Shown here: positions 1-5,201 of the stretch, one piece after another | Numbering within the stretch: position 1 is the stretch's first letter | Layout of the letters: every line of letters begins with the position of its first letter | Position numbers and translations under genes: made by a program | Notes under the pieces: model-generated | The model's database searches: none | What the model was told of the DNA's origin: nothing | The model's input: the letters and a program-made list of their open reading frames with translations, nothing else | DNA from: Chamaesiphon sp. | Lineage (GTDB): Bacteria; Cyanobacteriota; Cyanobacteriia; Cyanobacteriales; Chamaesiphonaceae | DNA length: 5,201 nucleotides | Assembly (NCBI GenBank): GCA_026786125.1 | Contig: JAJAYU010000282.1 | Span: 1-5,201 of the forward strand | Reading direction: 5' to 3'

Positions 1-3000
1 ATCACCCGCCCCCTGGAAGAAGCCCTATCTACCACCGATGGTGTCGTCCAAATCTACTCGCAAACCCGCGAAGGACAAGTCAATCTCGATTTGTACTTCA
101 ATCCTGGCAGTAATGTAGATCAAGCTCTCAATGACACTACTGCTGCTTTTAACCGCAATCGGAGCCGACTGCCTGATTCGATCGAAGAACCCCGCCTCTT
201 CAAAGCCGATCCCTCCCAATTGCCAATCTATGAAATGGCTCTGACTTCGCCCTCCTTGCCCGATGTAGACCTGCGGGTGTTTGCCGATCAGGAACTGTCC
301 CGCGAACTGAGTATCGTCGCTGGGGTGGCTTCTGCCGATGTTTCTGGTGGCGTGCAGGAGGAAGTGCAAGTGAATATCGACCTCAATCGCTTGCAATCAC
401 TGGGAATTAGTTTGCCCAATGTCCTCGATCGATTGGCACAACGCAATCAGGATGTCTCCGGTGGTAGGATCTTGGGTGAAAACTCCGAAGCTCTGACGCG
501 GGCAGTGGGACGGTTTGAGAATGTCGGCGAGATTCGAGATCTGTCCTTTGTTACAGGGGGACAGACGACAGCGAGTAATCCTCAGCAGCCCAGTTCAACA
601 CCAACCAACCCGCCTGGGCCGGTGTATCTGCGGGATTTTGCCGAAGTGACTGATGGTACCCAAAAAGAGCGCGTGTTGGTGAATCTGAACCGCAAAAAAG
701 CAGTCAAAATCAGCGTGCAGAAACAATCAGATGCCAATACAGTTTCGGTAGTGGATGCAGTTAAACAACGGTTAACAGAACTCCGAAAATCGGGGGCGAT
801 TCCCGCCGATATGATCATTACGCCGACATTAGATGAGTCAAAATTTATCCGCAATTCACTGGCAAATGTGATCGGATCTGGGGTATCGGGTGCTCTGCTA
901 GCGGCGATTTCGGTGTTCATCTTTTTGGGTTCGCTGCGGCAGACATTGATTATCGCGTTGACGATTCCGCTGTGTACCTTAGCCGCCGCCATCGTGATGA
1001 AGCTCTCCGGCTTTTCACTGAATATTTTTAGCTTGGGTGGACTGGCAATCAGTGTCGGGCAAGCAGTCGATGCATCTATAGTTATTCTCGAAAACGTCAG
1101 CAAACGGGTGGAAAAACTCAAATTAGAGCGGACGCTGACGGATGATCGTGACGATTATGCCCAAACAACCATCACCGCAGTCGAAGAAAGTAGTCGAGAA
1201 GTTGAATCATCCTTAGTGGCTTCGACGGCTACTAACCTAGTGTCAGTTTTGCCATTCGTCTTCGTCGGCGGCTTTATCTCGCTGCTATTTAATGAACTAA
1301 TTTTGACGATTTGCTTTGCCGTAATTGCTTCACTAGCAGTCGCCCTCACTGTCGTACCGATGTTGTCAGCGCGGTTATTTGCGATCAAATGGTCGAGCGG
1401 CTTGAATCGGCTGTGGTTGTTCCGTGTGTTTAATCAACGGTTGGAAGGTGGGACACAAGCGTATGCTAATATCCTCGCTCGATTCATCCGTCGTCCGGCG
1501 ATGATCGTAGTTGCCGCATTTGTCATTCTGGGTGGGAGCGGGATCGTGATGGCGGGGCAGATTCCCCAAGAAATTTTACCGCGCATCAGTACTGGACAAG
1601 CGAATGTCAATGTTCAGTTTCCTCCTGGGACATCCCTCGCCACCAATCAGCGCGTGATGGCAGCAGTTGACGATGTGCTGCTCAAACAACCAGAAACTGA
1701 TTATGTCTTCACCACCACCGGCGGTTCGCTGTTTGGCAATAGCGTATCCTCCAACCCATCCCGCAGTTCCGGCAGTATCACCCTCAAAGCGGGTACCGAC
1801 ATCGAGGCATTTACAGCGCGGGTGACACGGGAGATGAATCAGCTCAATCTAGCCGGAATTCGGGTACGGGTATCAGCAGGTGCCGTGCGTGGTTTGACTT
1901 TAAATAACTCACCCCTACGTGGGGCGGAAGTCGATGTAGTACTTCAAGGTCAAGATGCCGAGGTACTACGACAAGCAGGACGGCAAGTTCTGGCTGCTCT
2001 AGACGATCAAGTCAAGTTATCCGCTTTCCGTCCCGATGCTGACGATCGCCAGCCTGAAGTCCAAATTCGCCCCAATTGGGAGCGTGCTCATGCCCTGGGC
2101 TTAACGACTCAAACAATTGGTAATACAATCCAAACTGCGATCGAGGGATCCATCCCCACTCAATTGCAGCGCAAAGAGCGACTGGTAGATGTGCGGGTGC
2201 AGTTAAATGAGGATCTACTCAAACAGCCGTCCCAGTTGGCGCAACTGCCTCTATTTGTCGCCAACAACGCCTTAGTAAGATTGAGCGATGTTGCCACAAT
2301 TACCGAAGGACAAGCCCCAGGCGAAATTCAACGGATCGACCAGCGTCCGGTATTCCTCATTGCTGGCAGCTTAAATAAAGGGGCTAATCTGGGTGACGCA
2401 TTGGCAGAAGTACAGCAAGTGATCTCTAGCCTCGATTTACCCAACGGTGTGACATTACTCCCCAGTTATGCCGGAAAAACCAATCAAGAACTTCAAGCTG
2501 CGCTGTTCTCCCTGGGAGGTTTAGCCGCCTTCCTCGTCTTCGTCGTCATGGCAGTACAATACAACTCATTGATCGATCCACTGGTGATTATGCTGACGGT
2601 ACCGTTAGCACTAGTCGGCGGCATTTTAGGCTTATTTGTGACTCAAACCGCGCTGGGAATTACCGTAGTCGTTGGTGCCGTCCTCCTCGTCGGGATTGTC
2701 GTCAACAACGCGATCATTATGGTGGAAACAGCTAACCAAATCAGGGAAGAAACAGGAGTCGATCGACATACAGCCATCATCACTGCCGCGCCTCAACGCC
2801 TGCGCCCGATTCTGATGACCACAATTACCACCGTATTGGGACTATTTCCCCTCGCATTGGGCATCGGCGAAGGGTCAGAATTTCTCCAGCCATTAGGTGT
2901 GGTGGTCTTCTCTGGCTTGACCTTAGCTACCCTGCTGACGCTGTTCATCATGCCTTGCTTCTATGTCCTCCTCCACGACATTTTCAGCGGAGGTACGGGC

Positions 3001-3060
3001 ATTATCCCCCTTGTGGAGCGGACACGCGATCGAGTCCTGTCCAATCATCGAAAATCCTAA
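1..3060 (+). CDS. RND-family efflux transporter permease subunit (HAE1/AcrB type), 5'-partial
   Basis: This is the inner-membrane, proton-driven subunit of a tripartite efflux pump; the substrate cannot be read from the sequence. The frame is open from base 1 and gives 1019 residues before TAA. Family members are usually about 1050-1080 residues, and the first residues (ITRPLEEAL) align near AcrB residue 60, so TM1 and the start of the first porter domain lie outside the window. An internal ATG at 91 is not the start, because family sequence continues upstream of it. In window numbering, porter domain 1 spans about 1-285, TM2-TM6 about 287-458, TM7 about 500-519, porter domain 2 about 520-832, and TM8-TM12 about 833-993. 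TM4 carries GQAVDASIVILENV, where D357 matches AcrB D407 but A358 replaces D408. TM10 carries VNNAIIMVE, where N902 sits at the AcrB K940 position. RLRPILMTT (before TM11) and GEGSEFLQPLG (before TM12) fit HAE1. A P/T/N/Q-rich insert lies at about 188-206. An adaptor gene is expected upstream. Confidence 0.95.
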   Translation: MTRPLEEALSTTDGVVQIYSQTREGQVNLDLYFNPGSNVDQALNDTTAAFNRNRSRLPDSIEEPRLFKADPSQLPIYEMALTSPSLPDVDLRVFADQELSRELSIVAGVASADVSGGVQEEVQVNIDLNRLQSLGISLPNVLDRLAQRNQDVSGGRILGENSEALTRAVGRFENVGEIRDLSFVTGGQTTASNPQQPSSTPTNPPGPVYLRDFAEVTDGTQKERVLVNLNRKKAVKISVQKQSDANTVSVVDAVKQRLTELRKSGAIPADMIITPTLDESKFIRNSLANVIGSGVSGALLAAISVFIFLGSLRQTLIIALTIPLCTLAAAIVMKLSGFSLNIFSLGGLAISVGQAVDASIVILENVSKRVEKLKLERTLTDDRDDYAQTTITAVEESSREVESSLVASTATNLVSVLPFVFVGGFISLLFNELILTICFAVIASLAVALTVVPMLSARLFAIKWSSGLNRLWLFRVFNQRLEGGTQAYANILARFIRRPAMIVVAAFVILGGSGIVMAGQIPQEILPRISTGQANVNVQFPPGTSLATNQRVMAAVDDVLLKQPETDYVFTTTGGSLFGNSVSSNPSRSSGSITLKAGTDIEAFTARVTREMNQLNLAGIRVRVSAGAVRGLTLNNSPLRGAEVDVVLQGQDAEVLRQAGRQVLAALDDQVKLSAFRPDADDRQPEVQIRPNWERAHALGLTTQTIGNTIQTAIEGSIPTQLQRKERLVDVRVQLNEDLLKQPSQLAQLPLFVANNALVRLSDVATITEGQAPGEIQRIDQRPVFLIAGSLNKGANLGDALAEVQQVISSLDLPNGVTLLPSYAGKTNQELQAALFSLGGLAAFLVFVVMAVQYNSLIDPLVIMLTVPLALVGGILGLFVTQTALGITVVVGAVLLVGIVVNNAIIMVETANQIREETGVDRHTAIITAAPQRLRPILMTTITTVLGLFPLALGIGEGSEFLQPLGVVVFSGLTLATLLTLFIMPCFYVLLHDIFSGGTGIIPLVERTRDRVLSNHRKS

Positions 3061-3069
3061 CTACAGGTT

Positions 3070-3194
3070 TATTTTTAGATTAAATTAGCAATTGAGTGAA
3101 GCGGTGGAATATATGTCAAGATTGGTGAGGAAAATCTGTTGAATTGGAAAAAACAGCTAACCAGTAATCAGATGCAAACTACCTATTTTTAGAT
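3070..3194. repeat. 11-bp direct repeat near the ends of the RND-DUF3177 gap
   Basis: The sequence TATTTTTAGAT occurs at 3070-3080 and again at 3184-3194, near the two ends of the 141-bp intergenic gap, with 103 bp between copies. The segment between them has no terminal inverted repeats that I can see. It is AT-rich and could be coincidence. No hairpin followed by a T-run, which would mark an intrinsic terminator, is visible after the upstream stop codon at 3058-3060. Confidence 0.4.
3139..3168 (+). promoter_or_regulatory. Weak candidate sigma70-type promoter for the DUF3177 gene
   Basis: TTGAAT (3139-3144) and AGTAAT (3163-3168) each match 4 of 6 consensus positions and are separated by 18 bp. 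Transcription would begin about 25 bases before the ATG at 3202. The match is weak in AT-rich sequence, and a short CTGTT/AACAG inverted repeat (3136-3140 / 3152-3156) overlaps it. Treat it as a guess, offered because no better promoter is visible in the gap. Confidence 0.2.
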
Positions 3195-3201
3195 CTATCT
3201 C

Positions 3202-3804
3202 ATGCCTAATCAATCTCAATTATGGTTTGAACCGTTAATCTGGATGGATTTCCGAGTAGCGGTAATATTTACAGTGCTAATTCCACTGATTCTCTTATTA
3301 TGGGCATTTGCTCAAAAAGCCACCGCAATCCAGAGCTTACTGATTATTTATTGGCGGGTATCTAGTCTACTCGCAATCTCAGTCTACTTGGCGATCGGTT
3401 CGATGCCAATTAGTTTTGCAGCGGCTTTCGTGGCGCAAGCCTTGATTCCCCTGTCACTCTGGTTTTGGGCAGATCTAAATGACGAGATTACCGATTTACC
3501 CCCCCGTCCACTCAAATTGGGATTTTTGGCTTGGAGATGGGCGACTACGATCTATTCTACCTTGGGGGCGATCGCGACCATCCCCTTTCTGTCATGTGCT
3601 TTTAGCACCGCCAAAACAGATTACTGTCAAGCATGGTTTAAACCATCCTGGCTGTATTATCAATTTTTTCATCCCAATTCCAATCCAGATTTTCTCAGCT
3701 TCCTTGGTATCCTGGGTTTAATTAGCTATACCCTTTACTTAGTCTACTTCCTGGTAGTTCGCCTCGGCAAGCAAGGTCGCTCGGCAATGGCTGGAGATGA
3801 ATAG
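3202..3804 (+). CDS. DUF3177 family integral membrane protein (function unknown)
   Basis: This encodes a 200-residue hydrophobic protein that I assign from memory to the cyanobacterial DUF3177 family; no biochemical role is known to me. Five membrane helices are predicted by eye: about 19-38, 45-66, 69-89, 113-131 and 164-187. The N-terminus is aromatic-rich (WFEPLIWMDFR), and an acidic, proline-rich loop (DLNDEITDLPPRP, 91-103) separates TM3 and TM4. The C-terminal tail is basic (RLGKQGR), which by the positive-inside rule places it in the cytoplasm and the N-terminus outside. That topology puts C132 and C142, flanking the TM4-TM5 loop, on the periplasmic or lumenal side, where they could form a disulfide; this is inference. 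The ATG at 3202 is preferred over M15 because the WFEPL segment seems to belong to the family's N-terminus. No clear Shine-Dalgarno precedes it, which is not unusual in cyanobacteria. The next gene, menD, starts 215 bp downstream in the same direction. Confidence 0.85.
   Translation: MPNQSQLWFEPLIWMDFRVAVIFTVLIPLILLLWAFAQKATAIQSLLIIYWRVSSLLAISVYLAIGSMPISFAAAFVAQALIPLSLWFWADLNDEITDLPPRPLKLGFLAWRWATTIYSTLGAIATIPFLSCAFSTAKTDYCQAWFKPSWLYYQFFHPNSNPDFLSFLGILGLISYTLYLVYFLVVRLGKQGRSAMAGDE
3568..3575. repeat. HIP1 octameric palindrome
   Basis: GCGATCGC is the highly iterated palindrome (HIP1) over-represented in many cyanobacterial genomes. This is the only perfect copy I found in the window. It lies inside the DUF3177 reading frame and encodes part of the TM4 segment (residues 123-125). 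About a dozen further CGATCG cores occur in the window, for example near 178, 426, 2043, 2136, 3027, 4101 and 4857. It supports the cyanobacterial assignment. Confidence 0.85.
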
Positions 3805-3827
3805 CCTTCGATAATTGATATTTCTCT

Positions 3828-3913
3828 TCTCCTATCGGAGACGCTACGCGAACGGCTACGCTCTGCTAAGGCAGACGCTATTGCTAGGGCAAACGCTCCG
3901 CTACCGCGAACAG
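3828..3913. repeat. Three-unit hairpin repeat array upstream of menD
   Basis: Three short hairpins sit in series. Unit 1 is TCTCC-TATC-GGAGA (3828-3841), unit 2 is TCTGC-TAAG-GCAGA (3862-3875) and unit 3 is TTGC-TAGG-GCAA (3881-3892). Each has a 4-base loop and is followed by CGCT-containing sequence (CGCTACGCGAACGG, CGCTATTG, ACGCTCCGCTACCGCGAACAG). The tail of unit 1 (3842-3855) and that of unit 3 (3899-3913) differ by one inserted C and one substitution. GCTACGC is repeated directly at 3843-3849 and 3855-3861. Stem sequences differ between units but pairing is kept. No T-run follows any hairpin, so it does not look like an intrinsic terminator. It resembles the small dispersed repeats known from cyanobacterial genomes. 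A related copy lies inside menD at 4597-4625. Confidence 0.75.
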
Positions 3914-3940
3914 TACAAGTAGTTGATACTAGATCTGTCG

Positions 3941-3989
3941 GTTGGGTTGAAGGATGTTGGGAAATCTCGATCTGATGAGACAACCCAAC
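3941..3989. repeat. 9-bp perfect inverted repeat upstream of menD
   Basis: GTTGGGTTG (3941-3949) is exactly complementary to CAACCCAAC (3981-3989), with a 31-base loop. A second GTTGGG at 3956-3961 could pair alternatively with CCCAAC (3984-3989), giving a shorter hairpin. The GTTGGGTT...AACCCAAC arrangement is reminiscent of another dispersed repeat frequently seen between cyanobacterial genes, so it may be a repeat remnant rather than an operator. Its right arm touches the candidate menD promoter's -35 box. Confidence 0.6.
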
Positions 3990-4005
3990 GCACTCAACTT
4001 ATAAG
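3977..4005 (+). promoter_or_regulatory. Candidate menD promoter (-35/-10)
   Basis: GAGACA (3977-3982, 4 of 6 consensus) and TATAAG (4000-4005, 5 of 6) are spaced by exactly 17 bp. Transcription would start near 4012, leaving only about 8 untranslated bases before the ATG at 4020, so the mRNA would be nearly leaderless. That fits the lack of any Shine-Dalgarno sequence there. The -35 box and the spacer overlap the right arm of the 9-bp inverted repeat. An earlier start, or read-through from the DUF3177 gene, remains possible. Confidence 0.35.
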
Positions 4006-4019
4006 TATTTAGCAACTAA

Positions 4020-5201
4020 ATGAATCAACTTTGGGGATATTTAATCATTGAAGAATTGGTGCGAAATGGCGTTGATTATTTTGTCATTTCGCCTGGTTCT
4101 CGATCGACACCATTGACTGCTACAGTAGCTCAACATCCACAAGCACAGAAGATCGTGTGTCTAGATGAACGAGCTGCTGCTTTTCATGCGCTGGGATATG
4201 CGCGCGCGACTGGAAATCCAGCAGTGTTAATCTGTACCTCTGGCTCGGCGGCGGCAAATTATTTACCTGCTGTGATTGAAGCATCGATCGATCATCTTCC
4301 TCTAATTATCTTATCTGCCGATCGACCACCGGAATTGCGTCAGACGTGGGCAAATCAGACGATAGATCAGGTTAATTTGTATGGATCTTATCCGAACTGG
4401 CAATTCGATTTACCTTGCCCTACAGCGGAAATTAGCCCTAATGTGGTGCTGACAACGATCAATCTGGCGGTAGCGAAATCCCGACAAGCTCCAGGTGGAG
4501 TGATACAGCTCAATTGCATGTTTCGGGAACCCTTTGGCTCTACAGATGCACCGATAGAAATACCTGGGAGTTTGGCGAAGTGGCACGAGAGTCGATTCTC
4601 CGTAGGAGAGGCTCCGCCAACGGCTTATACTCGTTATGCAGCTAAATTAACTATTCCTACTGCTGTCGAAATTGATTCCCTGATTGAAATCATCCACTCT
4701 ACCGCCACAGGAGTATTGGTTGTCGGACAGTTAAAATCTACAGCAGAGATTCAAGCAGTCATCGAATTAGCCGTGGGGTTGAATTGGGCAGTATTTGCAG
4801 ATATTCAGTCGGGTTTGAGATTACGAACAGATTTTCCAAACCTGATCCATTACTTCGATCGATTATTACTTACAGATATCTCGGTAGAATTAGAGCAGAT
4901 TGATACGATCATTCAAATTGGCACGAGAATCGTTTCATCGCGATGGTTGAAATGGATCGAGCAGCATCCACCCCGAAATTATATTGTCGTCATCAATGAT
5001 GGCGAACGTCACGATCCGAGTCATCTCGTTTCGCTCAGAATTGAGTCTGACATCGCCTACTTCTGTCAGCAGTTATCCAAGCAATTACCACAACTCCCGC
5101 CATCAATGTGGGTGCAAAAACTAAGATCTGCTTCAGATAGAATCAGCGTTACAGCCGCAAAATTTTTAAAAACCACCAAATTAACCGAACCACTAGTAGC
5201 G
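4020..5201 (+). CDS. menD: MenD, SEPHCHC synthase, 3'-partial
   Basis: MenD is a cytoplasmic, thiamine-diphosphate-dependent enzyme (EC 2.2.1.9). It joins decarboxylated 2-oxoglutarate to isochorismate to give SEPHCHC, the committed step of menaquinone and, in cyanobacteria, phylloquinone synthesis. The frame stays open from ATG 4020 to the window end, giving 394 codons of an expected ~580; the C-terminal ThDP-binding domain is outside. The N-terminal domain has SPGSRSTPL (24-32; S27 and R28 match E. coli S32/R33), DERAAAFHALG (49-59; E50 is the family's catalytic glutamate), TSGSAAAN (73-80), DRPPELR (101-107) and ANQTIDQ (111-117). LNCMFREPF then closes the first domain near residue 170. 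The central domain follows from about 205 (VLVVGQL near 236-242). W110 stands where I expect glycine (TGANQ). Residues 193-202 are encoded by a dispersed repeat copy. The start is supported by MNQLWGYLIIEELVRNGV, a typical MenD N-terminus. No clear ribosome binding site is seen. Confidence 0.96.
   Translation, partial: MNQLWGYLIIEELVRNGVDYFVISPGSRSTPLTATVAQHPQAQKIVCLDERAAAFHALGYARATGNPAVLICTSGSAAANYLPAVIEASIDHLPLIILSADRPPELRQTWANQTIDQVNLYGSYPNWQFDLPCPTAEISPNVVLTTINLAVAKSRQAPGGVIQLNCMFREPFGSTDAPIEIPGSLAKWHESRFSVGEAPPTAYTRYAAKLTIPTAVEIDSLIEIIHSTATGVLVVGQLKSTAEIQAVIELAVGLNWAVFADIQSGLRLRTDFPNLIHYFDRLLLTDISVELEQIDTIIQIGTRIVSSRWLKWIEQHPPRNYIVVINDGERHDPSHLVSLRIESDIAYFCQQLSKQLPQLPPSMWVQKLRSASDRISVTAAKFLKTTKLTEPLVA
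4597..4625. repeat. Dispersed hairpin repeat copy inside menD
   Basis: TCTCC-GTA-GGAGA (4597-4609) forms a 5-bp hairpin with a 3-base loop, followed by GGCTCCGCCAACGGCT (4610-4625). From GGAGA onward it matches unit 1 of the intergenic array (3837-3857) at 18 of 21 positions, counted by eye. It lies in frame and encodes about FSVGEAPPTA (residues 193-202), between the N-terminal domain and the central domain of MenD, where a linker insertion should be tolerated. It is related to, not identical with, the array units. Confidence 0.65.

Noticed and set aside
582..1121. Reverse-strand open frame of 179 residues inside the RND gene
   Set aside because: It lies wholly antisense to a clearly conserved coding region, and its sequence resembles no protein family; it is a frame shadow. 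The same holds for the reverse frames at 25-396, 1155-1388 and 1375-1569.
3020..3042. GGACA...TGTCC inverted repeat at the end of the RND gene as a terminator
   Set aside because: The 5-bp stem has a 13-base loop, lies before the stop codon, and is not followed directly by a T-run.
3633..3646. 14-bp perfect palindrome ATGGTTTAAACCAT
   Set aside because: It lies inside the DUF3177 coding sequence and encodes ordinary residues of the TM4-TM5 loop. There is no second copy or regulatory context, so it is probably chance.
3479..3721. Second + strand frame of 80 residues within the DUF3177 gene
   Set aside because: It overlaps the DUF3177 frame completely, shows no recognisable motif, and the DUF3177 frame has the membrane-protein pattern.
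3828..3892. Hairpin array as a rho-independent terminator or a CRISPR array
   Set aside because: No T-run follows the hairpins. The units are too short, uneven and diverged for CRISPR repeats, there are no spacers of constant length, and no cas genes are nearby.
3744..3983. Reverse-strand open frame of 79 residues with a peptide rich in A, R and S
   Set aside because: It overlaps the end of the DUF3177 gene and runs through the hairpin repeat array. Its ALAIASALAERSRSRS-like composition is what the repeat DNA gives when translated, with no family resemblance.

Overview
The window looks like chromosomal DNA from a cyanobacterium. The evidence is a DUF3177-type membrane protein (a family I know only from cyanobacteria) directly upstream of menD (phylloquinone/menaquinone pathway), one perfect HIP1 octamer (GCGATCGC) with about a dozen CGATCG cores across the window, and dispersed hairpin repeats of the GGAGACGCTACGCGAACGG kind that are common in cyanobacterial genomes. 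I cannot name the species.

Layout, all genes on the + strand. (1) 1-3060: a large RND-family efflux pump inner-membrane subunit of the HAE1/AcrB type, cut at its 5' end by the window edge and lacking about 60 N-terminal residues including TM1. (2) 3061-3201: a 141-bp AT-rich gap with no clear terminator, an 11-bp direct repeat near its two ends and a weak candidate promoter. (3) 3202-3804: a 200-residue, five-helix membrane protein that I assign to DUF3177. (4) 3805-4019: a 215-bp gap with a compact array of three hairpin repeat units (3828-3913), then a 9-bp perfect inverted repeat (3941-3989) that overlaps a candidate menD promoter. (5) 4020-5201: menD, open at the 3' window edge, with 394 codons visible of an expected ~580.

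How the genes relate: MenD makes SEPHCHC from isochorismate and 2-oxoglutarate, the committed step toward phylloquinone (photosystem I) or menaquinone. The DUF3177 protein has no known function. The RND pump belongs to an envelope export system whose adaptor gene is probably upstream, outside the window. Nothing links the pump to the other two genes except co-orientation; the gaps of 141 and 215 bp do not suggest tight translational coupling.

I see no mobile element with a transposase, CRISPR array, RNA gene, or new defence or metabolic system. The most interesting signal is the repeat family: a three-unit hairpin array upstream of menD whose stems differ in sequence but keep complementarity, and a related copy inside the menD reading frame that adds or replaces about ten residues without breaking the frame.
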